From Ziziphus jujuba (taxonomy: Eukaryota; Streptophyta; Magnoliopsida; Rosales; Rhamnaceae), in assembly GCF_031755915.1 (NCBI RefSeq), contig NC_083384.1, positions 26,516,001 through 26,580,000 on the forward strand: a DNA stretch of 64,000 nt, written 5' to 3'. Each line of letters starts with the position of its first letter. Position 1 is the first letter of the stretch. Under the pieces are notes generated by a model. It did no database searches. It was not told the DNA's origin and saw nothing but the letters and a program-made list of their open reading frames with translations. The translations under genes and the position numbers were made by a program. Of the stretch, positions 1-12,433 are shown piece after piece.

Positions 1-275
1 GTGTTACCGGAGCTATGCCAGTAACCTTCCCATAAGTCTTCGAATTGACATGGTTAACATGTGTAGATTAATGCGTTGCCTTCCAATCAAGTTATGCTCA
101 TTGTCAGCTTCAAGTTGACACATTTCAGGAATTATCTACCTGATAGTGCAAACACACTATTCTTGTTATTAATTCTTTGATACAACAGATTACTGATTGT
201 CAACTGCTAGCATTGTATCAAATCTTTAGAATGCTTTAGCTTGATTCCTTTACTGATGCATGCCATTGCCTACAG

Positions 276-371
276 ATTATTTTGGTGGTTGAGAGTGTAA
301 GTGCAATGCTCAATCATGATAGGAAGCTAAGAAAGCTCTCTTCTGCAAAGCTTCAGAACGTCAAATCTTGA
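276..371 (+). CDS. possible 3'-terminal exon of an upstream + strand gene
   Basis: A pyrimidine-containing stretch ending in CAG (273-275) is followed by a 31-codon open frame ending in TGA at 369-371. The predicted tail is basic, with a leucine/lysine-rich segment (SAMLNHDRKLRKLSSAKLQ). The 400 bp that follow are clearly less AT-rich than the DNA further downstream, as expected for a 3' UTR. The rest of the gene would lie outside the window on the left. I do not recognise the protein. This rests only on the acceptor-like site and the composition, so the call is tentative. Confidence 0.3.
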   Translation: MILVVESVSAMLNHDRKLRKLSSAKLQNVKS

Positions 372-3300
372 GGACTTTGTGCAGCCATACAAGTTTGCTC
401 TGATTATTTTGGCTACGCTTAATTGTTAAAAGTTCTACAGCTCCAAATACGCAGTTATGTGCTGCCTATGGCATTCTCTGACTAAAACACTCACAGTCGT
501 TCAAGTTTGAAAGCCATTATACGGTTGTTTGGAAGGTCTACATTCTCTGAAATTCTTTCTCGATCAGCCGTTGGCTCTGCTTTCTCAATCAGCTTTTGGC
601 AAAACTTTTTTAAGTTAAAATTCAGAGAATCTGTAATGACTAGTTAACTAACTGTGCCTCAGTATTTTTCGTTGCAACTCAGTATACTGGTCTAGAGAGG
701 GAGTGACAGTGAGAAGAGAGAGAGAACCGAGTAAATATTGTAGTACACTGGATGTCAGATTTATAGCAAAGATGATTGATACAGTTTTCCATTTCCTCTT
801 CTTGCTTTAATTTTCGATGGTTTTACTTTACTCATGGATTAGTAACTCTAGAACTCGTACCCTTCTGCTAGCAAGAAAAAACCAAGCACAATTTTTCGTC
901 CGCAAAAGAACAAAAACTTGGTATAATGCAGCAGGGAAATTTACCAAACCCCGCATTGCATTTGGCAGATCCAGATCATCTTCTGGTTTCCAACTTATTT
1001 GTTTATCTTTCTGGTGTCATAAGTATAAGAAACAAATACCTGTGCGTTTGGGATTTATTTTCATTACCATTTCTTGGCATCGTCCAAGGAACAGAGACCA
1101 ACCCATTTTCAACTTTTTGCAATTTTGAGTGTGTGTGTGTGTTTGTTTTTTAATAAACTTTTGCTATTAATTGATTATAGGATTTCCCTTTTTTTTTCTC
1201 CCATCCCATTTCATCATTCTAGACATCTAGGATAGGTGAGGACCAACATGGCTAGGTAGGTATCCATAATTAGTAAGCCGTAGGCAGTCAACTCATTGAC
1301 TTTAGTGGGACACATTGGATCTTATTATAGTACCAGTCAGGTTTATTAATTACTTCCTAACTATAATTTTTATGCAAAATACAAATGCTTTTTGTCGGAA
1401 TATCACTATACAGGTTAAAAAAATAACTAATAATGGAATGAAATTAACGGCTAATAATGGAATGAAATTAACGGCTATGTCACTACTAACCAGCAATTAC
1501 CATTCCTATATATTTTTAGGGAGGGAAAAATTAAAGTTGTACCTAACCAGATCTTCATCCATGATATAGGGGTTCATTTCTTTTGTGATTGGAAAATAGA
1601 TTTTTGAAATGATTTTGTTGAAGAATTTTCAAAATCTTAACTATTAATGGGCAATGGTTTTTCAGTAACATGAAAAAAAAAAATGATGGGTTCCCTTGGA
1701 ATGGAATATTTTTCTTCTTTTTTTTTTTTTGGTTTTTTCCCCAAAAAAAGAGAAAAAAAAAATTCTTTTCTAAAGGGTATTCAACATCAAAACAAAGAAT
1801 CACTTATTTAATACTTTTAAGTCAAGTTTGTGAGTAAAGAATCACTTATTTCTTAATTTATCATAGATCAGAAAAAAATAAATAATAAAAGAAAAGAAGA
1901 AAATAAAAGCATAGAATTCCTTTTGAAGCTGTTTATCGTGGTGTGGTGGGCTGGGTCAAACCGAGCCCAGTGTACTTTCCTCTCAATATGCAAACAGGCT
2001 AAAGAAGCAAAAGGGTCAGCTCTTATCTTTGCTTAAGGGATGTGCAATTGAATGAAGAAATTATTGTTGAATGCATGAATTGGAAATAAGGCTTGCTTGT
2101 TTCACAAGGTACCCTTTTATTTTTTTTCCACCAAAAAAGGTACCCTTTATTTTTTTAAATCAAATAAAAGGGACAAGTTCCCTAGGCTCTTAAATTAATC
2201 ATGGTCCTAACTTATAGGTGACCACATTTTTAACTTACTTAACTTTGTAGCCTTGTTTTTTTATTTAGCAATCCAAAACAAGAAAATAAAATATTTCAAA
2301 AAAAAAAAGAAAATAAAATAAAAATCTGTTAGGTAAGGATCTATACACTTTAATGAATAAGCTATCCAAAGTAAAATTTGATTTAAAAAGAAACAAAAAA
2401 GCTTTTTAAGCCAATGAATATCAATTTGGAAGCATATATATTTTTTAGTTTCTTTCTTTCTTTCATTTTTTTTTTCTTTAAGTGAACCTTAATTAAAGAA
2501 GGATGGGGTGGGTTTGGAAGACTATTAGCATATTACTGGTTCTCAAATCAATGAATTATCGAGTAAGTTAAAAAGAAATTGTTATCCAAAAAAAAAAAAA
2601 AAAAGTAAGTTAAAAAGAATTTTGCACCATGAGGTTTTCATGACAGATTAGATCCACTTAACAATTTGAATCCTTGATTGCCTAAATACGAAGTTTTGAG
2701 GCCCAAAATTGAACGGTCAAACTAAGATCTTTCCAATGTTCAAAGCAAGAAAAGGTACAAATTACTTTAGTTTATTTTTTCAAAAAAGAAGTAGCAATAG
2801 GTAATCCCTACATGGATAATATTGGCATAACAAGCAGTGACTATAATCTTAAGTAGATGGAAAAAAAAAAAAAAAAAGGAAAAAATAAAAGACTAATGGC
2901 CTTTTACTAAGAACTTACTTTCAAGTGATTTAGTAGGGGAAATGATACGTTCAAGATTTCTTTTTTTTTTTTTTGGGTGAATATTCGATCAAGATTGCTT
3001 ACGTATAATGTGGATTTTACTTGTATATAAAATATATTATGTCCTTTTTTTTTTTTTTTGCACATATGATAAATTGGTTTTTTTTTTTTTTTTTTTTTTT
3101 TAATACTCCAGTCACGGTCAAATCCAGGTCATTGATATACATCTAAAGCTGTCCTAAAGGGACAAAGACCTAAAAGGTAGAGGTGCAAGGATTAAAAAGT
3201 AGAGTGCAACATGAGGAGTTTATACATTACATTAATTCGTCGCATATGTGAGGAATTAATTTAAATGATTCAAAGTTCAACTTTAGAGAGAGTTGAGCTT

Positions 3301-4214
3301 TCATCAAATTCCTATTTTAGGCAGTTATATATAAATTTTAGGCAGTTGTTTGTAGGGCAAGAAAAGAGTTTCTTCCATGCATGTTTTCAATAAATTTTAG
3401 GCAGTTATATATAAAATTCTAAAAGTTGCAGCTTTGATATAGAAGGTGGGCGAGAAAATAAATTATATAATTTAACAAATTAACATTTTATTGACACATT
3501 TGCCTTTTTTTTTTTTAGGGTGAAGATACATATACCTCTTGATTAGATCTGCATATGGAAAAAGCGAGCCCTAAACCAACAATATTTTCATCCTTTATAT
3601 ATATACACCTCCCTTCTCCACCTCATGAGTACTTTCTTTACCCTATTCTCCAATGGCCTGAAAGAAAGAAATCGACCATGCATGATCTGCAACTCCTCAC
3701 ACCTGCCTTGATCAATAATAACAACAAATATTCATAACTAAGAGTACTTAATGGGAAATTTCATAGAGTAATTGATTTTATTATAAGATGTTATCATTAA
3801 TTGTTTTGAAATTTCATCAATATTATTGTTTATTTTACCATTAAATTGGAGGCAAATATATCTAGGTATATTAATATTTAATTAGATACAATTTGACAAA
3901 TAATAATAATAAAAGATCTAACTTTGGAAGTTAACAGCTACATTAGGTCTAATTCATCAACTTTGATTTCTTACAATCCAATTCATACCAAATTGATAGA
4001 TATGATGGTCTTAGTATTAGATTTTTTTTATTAACTTTTCTATTATTTTAAAACTTGAGATTTAAAAATCAACTAACAATTTAATTTTTATTTAAAAACT
4101 GAATCCTATAAAGATTAGATGAATCATAAATATATTTTTAAATTTTAATTATTAAAACAATATAAAAATATTAAAAAATATCCTAATGATAAATCTACTA
4201 GATCTGAATCTAGT

Positions 4215-4248
<34 letters not shown>

Positions 4249-5731
4249 GAAGGGCTCTTTATATATGAATATATAAGCCATTCATGTTACACTTTAGTTG
4301 TCAAATTAATGCACAAGTAAATGCCTAATACAACTCTATTCATGGTCTCCTTGTTTCTAATTCTATTACATATAATAATTATAAAATTATACGCTTTTTG
4401 TATATGTATATATATTGTTATCTTGGCAATCATAAACAGCTAATCCTACGTATGTAAAAGGACCCACCCATAGATTCTTCTCTAACATAACTTCTTCTAC
4501 CGGACTTGTCGTTTCCCTACGTTTGTGTAAATATATATTTTATACAAAATCAATTTCGTAGGAGATAGTTAATAGATTTCAATTTAAAAGGGATTTACAA
4601 AGATTTTTTTTTAAAAATCCTAATTAATTAATAATACATTTATTTTTCTTTTTTCTTTTTTTCCCCTTTAAAAGAAAGATTTTGTTTTTTAGGAAGGCTA
4701 ATTTTGTTTTCTTTTATGTTATCATTAACAACAATTCTTCTCCCCAATCCATGATCTCACATGTCAGATGTTACATACTAAGCTCAAGGCTAATCTTTAA
4801 ACATTTGTTGACTCTAATAAATCCTCAAAAAATAGGATGTTGTTTATAATATTTTTTGCTACAGTAACTTATAAACATTTTAAACTCGATTATAAATATT
4901 TTTTAAAATAATTATTTATATGATTATGTTCAAATTAAATCCTTAATATTAAAATTAATATTAAATTTTTTTTTAACTATTAGATTACATTAAAAATTAA
5001 TATATAAAATTATATTATAAATTATCAATAATTTTTTTAAAATAAAATTTTAATATATTATTAAATTTAAATTAATTTTTTAAAATTTAAAATTTTAATT
5101 TTTAATATAATTAAATAATTAACAAATTAAAATTATCGTAATTGTCTTGTTATGGGAGGTAGATTGATTGTTCATATTTTATGTGCTAAAAAATTTTAAC
5201 GATTTACACGACAGCCATTAAAGCTGCTCCAACTGGGAGAACAGAAAAATAGTCAACTCCTGACACAAAAACAGGCGGTCTGACAGGGTGAGTGAAGGTG
5301 AGACTCTGTCTATGTGCTCACGACTTACGTCACTGCCACCGGCCTTCTATTTTTGGAATAAAAAGTATGCAGGTCTCCACAATAATTTAATAACAACTTG
5401 TTTGTTTTAACTTCTAAATAGTAATTGTTTTAAGTTTCATAAAATCAATAAAATCAATACGTAGGAATATTAAAAATTTAAAATATAAATTTTTTATAAA
5501 AATATTAAAAAATATTAAATATCGATAAAAAGTTATAAAAAATAATAAAAATTTATTTAAAAAATAAAATTTTTTATTAAAATTTTAAAATTAATTTATT
5601 TAAATTATTAATTATCAAATTGATTATAAAATTTATTAAAATATTAAATAGATATTATATTTTTTTTAATGAATTGATTTATAATAAGCATTAATGATTA
5701 TAGATAAATTATTATTAATAAAAATATATCA

Positions 5732-5767
<36 letters not shown>

Positions 5768-6039
5768 ATAATTATTTATTAAATAAAATATATAAAATGA
5801 TTATTATAATTACATTGTAGTTCATAAATATCATCTTAATATCATATAGAACTTCTGAGTAGTTGAAAATCATCGATTTCTTCCTCATTTTGATTTTGAG
5901 ATATGAAATATGAGAAGTAGTTAAGAAAATATGTATTTTCCTTATAATTTTACATATAATTATTAATTTGCCAACCATATGGATGTTGCATTATTAGTTG
6001 ATTATGTGCATAACTACTATTCTTTGATTGTTAAGTTTG
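372..6039. other. possible 3' UTR then AT-rich intergenic DNA
   Basis: Positions 372 to about 800 have balanced composition and could be the 3' UTR of the exon at 276-371. From about 1150 on, the DNA is intergenic, with many A or T homopolymers (for example around 3079-3101), a (TA)n tract near 4216-4241 and another near 5737-5764. A less AT-rich island lies at about 5215-5345. The short open frames here, such as 3555-3737, show no domain, codon bias or splice support. No gene could be supported. Confidence 0.5.
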
Positions 6040-6850
6040 AAATGATAACCATGAGTTGCTAATTGATGACATTCCATACATATCAATTGAATAAGGATTA
6101 TGAAAATGACTTCCAACCTTCATAGATTCAAAATTCATACAAATTGAATATTTTTTTTTTGTTGTGACATCTCCATTATAGATTTTTCTTTACGTATATA
6201 GTCTTTTCTAACAGCATCGAATCCTTGACTTGCATCTCTACTCCCATGATTTTTATCTTGTGTTGCATGTGTGTAATATTGTTCACCAGTAAATGGGCTT
6301 AATCCAACTTCTTAACTTGATGATTCCCTTTGGCCACTATCTTTTCTAACTTCTAATTCAGATAATTTATTAAAGTTATCTTCATCATCACTGGAGCTAG
6401 AGTGACTACTAAAAGTCTCAAATTGTGAATGTGTACCACCTGATGAAGCTGAAGTACTAATAATTCTAGTTGGCTCTCTCATAAACTTTTGAAATGAATC
6501 ACCACTACTAGAATTTACTTATTCAGCAATCACTTTTCGAACATTTATTCCCTCTTTTTCAACTTGTTGAGCAATTTTTGGTTCAGGATTTCTTGAATCT
6601 CAAATTGTGAATGTATACCACCTAATAGAGCTGAAGCACTAGTAGTTCTAGTTGACTCTCTCATAAGCCTTTGAAATGAATCACCACTAATAGAATTTAC
6701 TTCTTCAGCAATTATTTTTTGAACATTTATTCCCTCTTTTTCAGCTTATTGAGTAATCTTTAGATCAGGATCTCCTCCATATTCATCCATTGGTATATTT
6801 GATTGCCCTCTTCATCATCATCTTCCATTATAGTTTCAAATGTTAAAATT
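6040..6850 (-). pseudogene. decayed coding relic with internal tandem duplication
   Basis: Read on the - strand, this stretch gives an acidic, serine-rich protein-like sequence broken by several stops and frameshifts. Two direct copies of a roughly 180-bp block lie at 6416-6597 and 6598-6775. Both encode a serine-rich segment beginning near SSGDSFQ. The low-complexity acidic tail is reminiscent of the C-terminal part of plant hAT-like transposase genes, but I cannot name the family with confidence. No intact reading frame remains. Confidence 0.3.
6416..6775. repeat. tandem duplication, two units of about 180 bp
   Basis: The block starting TCTCAAATTGTGAATGT at 6416 recurs at 6598 and the two stay alignable to about 6775. 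The copies differ by scattered substitutions, so the duplication is not recent. It lies inside the - strand coding relic. Confidence 0.7.
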
Positions 6851-8796
6851 TTCAATGTTCAAAAATATAATCCATAATTTTTGTATTTTTGCTTTATCGA
6901 TATTCAATAAATAAATAGAACTTATTAATGTTATTCAATTCAATTCATTCTATTTTGCTTATATTATTAAATATCTAAAAAGAAATTAAAGGGTAAAAAA
7001 ATTATCAATGAAGTTAATTTGATAAAAAAGTTTTACTAAATATCAATAATATTAATGATTTTTTTAAAAAAAATTAAAAAAATGTCTGATATTTTCAAAA
7101 TTTCAGTAGAAATTCCATGGAAAATTTCAAAATTTTCATGGAAATTATAGATTTTTTAACCAAATCGTTAAAAATTTGATGTAGATATTTTATGGAAATT
7201 TTACCGAAAATTTCAAAGGATATTATAGAAATTCTCTCAATTTTTATGTCGAACTTAAATTTTATTTCGATTCTTTCAAAAAATGGAAATATTGAAAAAA
7301 TATTGAATATTTTAAACCTTGGTTTTATCTTTTTTTTTTTTTTGGGGGTAAATGTAGTTTTACCTTATTTGTTATAACCTTTAAGTAGAGCTCTTTTTTC
7401 TTTTTTTTTATTCTGATGCCAATATCAATGCCAATATCAATGAGCTATGTAATTGGAAAATTTCAAACTTGATTGTATAAAGGAAGGATCGAGAGTACCC
7501 CATTATTAAATAATTTAAATATAAAAATTTGGTTGGATAAATGACAATTTTTAGTAATTTACAAAAACAATAATAATCTTAGTTTTTATCATGTTAATAA
7601 ATTTTCAACATAGCAATTAGGTATTCAACTAATTTAAATTTAAATTTTAACATATATGGTTTATATATATCTCCATATGGTGTAAATTAAGCATTACTTG
7701 TTATCTATAAAAAAATCTAACATATTAAATTTCTTAATACATATTACATTATGTCTATCAAAATACGATTTATTCTCTCAAACATATCATTTATCACATT
7801 ATATTTATCAAAGTACGATTTATTTTCTTAACTATGTCATTTGCTGATGAGTATCATTTGTTAAGGAGTGTTAGACATTGTATAAATTGTAAATGGCCTA
7901 TAATTCCATCTAATTTTGTCATATCTATCATAATATTCGTTACCCTATCAAACTTCCCAGCCATCAACATCTTAATCATCTAAAGATCTTTAAATGCAAC
8001 CACAATGTTAGGGCTGGATAGTAAAATTGGGTTGAGATTTTCGTACAACGGGTGCATTTCTCAATAGATATTTTAATTATTTTTAATGAATATATATTAT
8101 ATATACCGCATGATCAACCACATTTGAATAATTAATTATAATACCATTTACTAAATTTTACTTATTAGTTTTTTGGTGTTATGAAATAGTTAACATAAAT
8201 GTCTTCTGGGATTTCCCAACAGCTTTTTCCCAAGTAATAAGGAGCCAAAAGTATCCCAACTTTTTAAAAACAATGAACATTTTTTTTTTATAATAATATA
8301 AAACATTTTAAACATAAACTATGCAACGTAAAAAGGTTCTTTTCTTTATTAAATCACTACTTTTTTTTTTTTTTTGAACGAAATTTAGTTAGTTACGCTT
8401 TAAAACATTTATATAATTTAATTAGTTATTAGGAGCTTCAAAATTGGCATAATTTAGGGAAATAGGCGGTAGCTAATAAGTATGCATGATAATGATAGTC
8501 ATAGCTGCTGGCATAATTGTCATCTGGGTAATAATAGTAGCATATATATTACTTTAATTTGCTAATTTGTTTCAATAATACATGCAAATGTGCACGGCAC
8601 AAATAGCAACAACTTTCTCCTCAATCTTCTCGTTCTCGAGTAACTCAAAACCAACACCACATCATCATTCTAAGCATATTCATTACCATCACCATCCTTC
8701 TTAATTATTATGGCATAAAAAAAGATTAGAAATATTAAATAAATTTAGGATGGTTATACGAGGAACTAATGATTTCCTCATTAAACTTCCAACTAT
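6851..8796. other. AT-rich intergenic stretch
   Basis: Long A/T runs and short frames without any recognisable domain. No RNA gene, terminal repeat or promoter was seen. It ends at the copia 5' LTR. Confidence 0.5.
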
Positions 8797-9240
8797 TGAA
8801 GTTTGATGAGATATTTCTAATCTATTTAGAATTTATTTGTAGGATTTTATTATGATTATTTGTTTAGTTTTCATTTTTTTTTTAATTTGTTTAGTTGTCT
8901 ATTTCTAGTTAAATTAGGACTTTGCCTATAAATAGGATTCTAAGCCTATTTGATGTTTCATTCAGAATTCAAACTATTATTTCAATAATATAATTTTTAT
9001 AATTCTTCTTCTTTTTCTTTAATTTTTTCTAATTTTCTATTTTCTTCAAAATTTAACAAACTTTGAAATTTCATTTTAATTTTTTCCCAGTTTAACATAA
9101 CTTTAGAATTTTATTTTAATTTCTTCAAATTTAACATGACATTGAAATTTTATTTTCAATTTAATTACTTTAGAATTTTTTATTTTTATTTTGCTGCTGC
9201 AACTTTGTTTTCAACAGCAGTGATAAAGCTTATTTTCAAT
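8797..9240 (+). repeat. 5' LTR of the copia element
   Basis: It starts near a TG at 8797 and aligns with 11093-11548 over most of its length, with many substitutions and small indels. A CTATAAATAGG motif near 8928 may be the LTR TATA box; the 3' copy has CTTATAAATAG at the same place. The exact termini could not be fixed because the ends have diverged. Confidence 0.7.
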
Positions 9241-9260
9241 TTAAAGCCCGTTTTCAATAG

Positions 9261-9310
9261 TGATATCGGAGCATAGTTCTTTATTAAAGCCAGTTTGCTA
9301 TCAGAGCTTT
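9261..9310 (+). other. degenerate primer-binding sites, initiator tRNA-Met type
   Basis: TGATATCGGAGC (about 9261) and TGCTATCAGAGC (about 9298) both resemble TGGTATCAGAGC, the plant retrotransposon site that pairs with initiator tRNA-Met, with two and one mismatches. They lie just downstream of the 5' LTR, where a primer-binding site belongs. Having two suggests a small local duplication. Confidence 0.55.
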
Positions 9311-9358
9311 AGATTTAAGGGCCAGTAATTTTTGTTTTAGAGAAGATTTTCTTTCACC

Positions 9359-11090
9359 ATGTCTTCAAATTATGGTGTTTCTTCTTCCCTTCAATTTTAT
9401 TGTGAACACTATCAATTTTGGGTTGTTAAGATACAATCCTATTTCAAGGCACTTGGTCTTTGGGAATTTGTGATGAATGAAATTGAGACCGATTCCTTGC
9501 CTGCAAATAAATTTCTAAATTAGATTAGGCAACATGAAGATGAGAAATCAAAGAGACCAAAGGCTTTATATTGCAGTCATGTGGCTATCTATGATTCAAT
9601 TTTTTCAAGGACCATAAGTTGTTATATAGCCAAAGAGTGGGACCAGTTGAAAGAGGAATTCGAGGGGAATGCCATAAAGCAGTTAACCTGATCCTAACAT
9701 TTAATAGAGAATTTGAGATGTTAAGGATGGTGGAATTTGAGATCGTCAAAGCCTATGCAACTAAGGTGATGACGATTGTTAATCTAATTTGGCTTGCTGG
9801 AGATCAACTCCCTGATCAAAGGGTTGTGGATAAGATTATGTTAAGTGCCACAAATAAATTTGAAACCAAGATTTCAGCTGTTAAGAAATCTTGTGATTTG
9901 ACTACTTTGTCAGTTGCTGAGTTGATCATCAAACTCCAAGCTCATGAGCAAAGAAATGCAATCCATAATTCTAAACAAATTTAAGGAATGTTTCAGCCAA
10001 GTCTAAAGGTAAGAAGCTAGCCTCAAAATTTGATTCTTAATCAATTGTAGAAGACGGGAGCAAGAGGAAAAGAGAAGCATCAAACAAGGGCAAGTTTCTT
10101 CCATGCCATCATTGTAAGAAAACCAACCATGTGGAGAAGTAATGCCACTTCAAGAACAAGCAAATCTATCATTGCAACTTTTGCAATAGGAATGGTCATA
10201 AAAAAAAAAAAAGTTTATTATGTAAAAAAAGCTCAAGAAACTCAACAAGTCCCGCAACAAGCCAATTCAGTTGATGAACAAAAACAAGATACATAATACT
10301 TATTTATGGCCTCGCGGATTGATAGTGAAGCAGATTCTTATACATAGTCGATTGATAGTGGCTACACTTCACACACAGCTAAAGTTTTGCATTTTTTTAT
10401 CGGTAGTGATAAAATCATTCGGACTAAAGTGGTATTTGGATATGAAGAGAGTTTTTACAGAAGAACAAGGTACAGTAACCAATGCACACTAAGTAAGGAC
10501 AAAAACATATTGTTAATATTTTATTTGTTTCAAGATTATCACAAAATTTGTTGAATATTGCTCAGTTACTGCATAACAAAATTTCTCCGTTAATTTTAAA
10601 GATTCTATTTGTACCATTTGTGATCCACATGTAATTGAGATTGTTATGATCAAAATGGTTGGAAATTCATTTTATTTGAAAGGTGATTCTCTACATCACC
10701 ATACCTTAATTGCTAGAGTTTATGAGAATAGGAGATGACATCAACGATTTGGTCACTACAATGACAAGGCATTAAAGTTTTTACATACTACAAATATGGT
10801 TGATGATTATTCACAGATTTGACTTCTCTGATGAAATATGTGAAAGTTCTCAAGAAGGCAAATGATTCAATAAGTGTAATTTTTTGCAATAAGATTGGCC
10901 GTTTTGAAAGATTTTGTTGAGCCAAGCAAAATTAAACAACTCAAACACCTCCACAACATGTCAACCATGTGGATGAGCAAAATGATGCTACAGAGTGTTT
11001 GTTTATGGCTTCTCATGTTAAAGATAAACTTGATCTAGTTTTAATTGATAACGGATGAAGCAAGTTGGATTTAATTAAGAAAAATCTCAA
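9359..11090 (+). pseudogene. copia gag-pro-preintegrase remnant
   Basis: The ATG at 9359 opens a gag N-terminus that stops at 9521. The body of gag (UBN2 family) is readable at 9619-9984, with hallmarks such as FEMLRM and DLTTLSVAELI, in a different frame from the start, so at least one frameshift lies near 9690-9710. Two CCHC-type knuckles follow (CHHCKKTNHVEK.C near 10098, then CNFCNRNGH). A protease-like IDSG.TSH motif lies near 10350, and a gag-pre-integrase stretch with RFGHYNDKALKFLHTTNM lies at about 10745-10800. At 10930-11060 a second gag/protease junction recurs, so the interior is rearranged as well as deleted. It cannot make functional protein. Confidence 0.75.
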
Positions 11091-11092
11091 GA

Positions 11093-11548
11093 TGAGTTTT
11101 GGAGCTATAAGATTTTTCTATTCTTTTTAGAATTTATTTTTTGGATTTTATCATGATTATTTGTTTATTTGTTTATTTTTGTGTGTGTTTAGTTTCCTAT
11201 TTCTAGTTAAATTAGGATTTTATGCTTATAAATAGAACTCTAAACCTATTTGATGTTTCATAAGCCTATTTGATGTTTCATTCAGATTATCATTTCAATA
11301 TTACAAAATTTGTCATTCTTCTCCTTCTCTAATTTTCTAATTTTCTATTTTCTTCAACGTTTAACAAACATTGAAATTTTATTTTAATTTCTTTCAAGTT
11401 TAACATAACTTTAGAAGTTTATTTTAATTTCTTCAAAGTTTAACATCACTTTGAAATTTTAGTTTCAATTTAATTACATTACAATTTTAATTTTCTTTTA
11501 TTGCTACAACTCTGTTTTCAACAGTAGTGACAAAGCCTACTTTCAACA
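11093..11548 (+). repeat. 3' LTR of the copia element
   Basis: Counterpart of 8797-9240. Within it, the phrase AAGCCTATTTGATGTTTCAT is partly duplicated around 11245-11282, which makes this copy slightly longer. Confidence 0.7.
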
Positions 11549-12402
11549 CCAACATAGTATAGATAACTTTTCATACTTTGTTTTTAATTTTGATGTCCGA
11601 TTGGTTTTTGGCAATTATAGAGTATAAGCAGAGTGGTGTAAACCCTCTAGTTGATTAATGTATTTCCAATTGAAACAATAATCATCTTATTCTGTCTGTG
11701 TAAGCTAGAAAAAGAAAGTGGTTTTCAATATATATTTGCATACAATGAAAGACCTGTCTGATGATGATAGACTTTGATTTTGCATGTGGGCTCGCACAAT
11801 CAGATTTTCTGCCATTGTTCAATCAAGACAGGTAGGACCTCCAACAAAGACACAAGAGTTTTCCATGTTATAAGAGAAAAAGCTCCTTACTTTATGATCA
11901 AAAAGTTTATTAATTTAATAGGGGACAAAAAAAAAAAAACCTGGAGTCTAAGACAACACAAAACTTGATCTTGTAGCAATTTTGATCTTGTAGCAATAGA
12001 GAGTGTGTATAATATTTTTTATTTGTTTTTATATTATTATTTATTCATTTATTATTTTAGAATCCACCAAAACGAAAAAAAAATAATAATTAAGAGCTGT
12101 TTGAGCTGTCATTATTCTGCACCCTTTCAAGGAGACCTTTCCAAGCCCAATGCCAAACAATCAAGCAACCTGTGTGTATGTGTGCGTGTCATCTTATTGT
12201 ATAAAATAAAACCCCTATCAACCCCATTAGAAAACAAAATTTTCTACATCACACTCTTCCAACAATTTTTTTACAATAAAATAAACCAAAAGACATACTT
12301 AAGAGTGTTTAATATTATAAATCCAATTAAGTTTACCAAGTATACTAGTGTAATGTAATTAAAGCTGTTCCTTGTCTTATTCTCATATTATACATATACA
12401 CA

Positions 12403-12433
<31 letters not shown>

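Larger units (their letters stand above)
8797..11548 (+). mobile_element. degenerate Ty1-copia retrotransposon with both LTRs
   Basis: Two direct repeats of about 450 bp, at 8797-9240 and 11093-11548, flank an interior of only about 1.85 kb, far shorter than the roughly 4 kb of an autonomous copia element. Tracts shared by the repeats include the stretch from TTATTATGATTATTTGTTTA through CTATTTGATGTTTCATTCAG and the (T)CAACAG(C/T)AGTGA(T/C)AAAGC segment near their ends. Between them lie a primer-binding-site-like sequence, a UBN2-type gag, two zinc knuckles, a protease fragment and a gag-pre-integrase fragment. Integrase core, RT and RNase H are missing. The LTR divergence and frameshifts indicate an old, dead copy. 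LTR borders are approximate. Confidence 0.8.

Noticed and set aside
817..1153. Two overlapping + strand frames of 103 and 75 codons
   Set aside because: No domain, no codon bias, and the two frames compete; more likely UTR or intergenic.
5262..5325. CTGACAGGGTGAGTG...GTGCTCACG looked like a miR156 hairpin
   Set aside because: The mature miR156 sequence is not present and only about 5 bp could pair.
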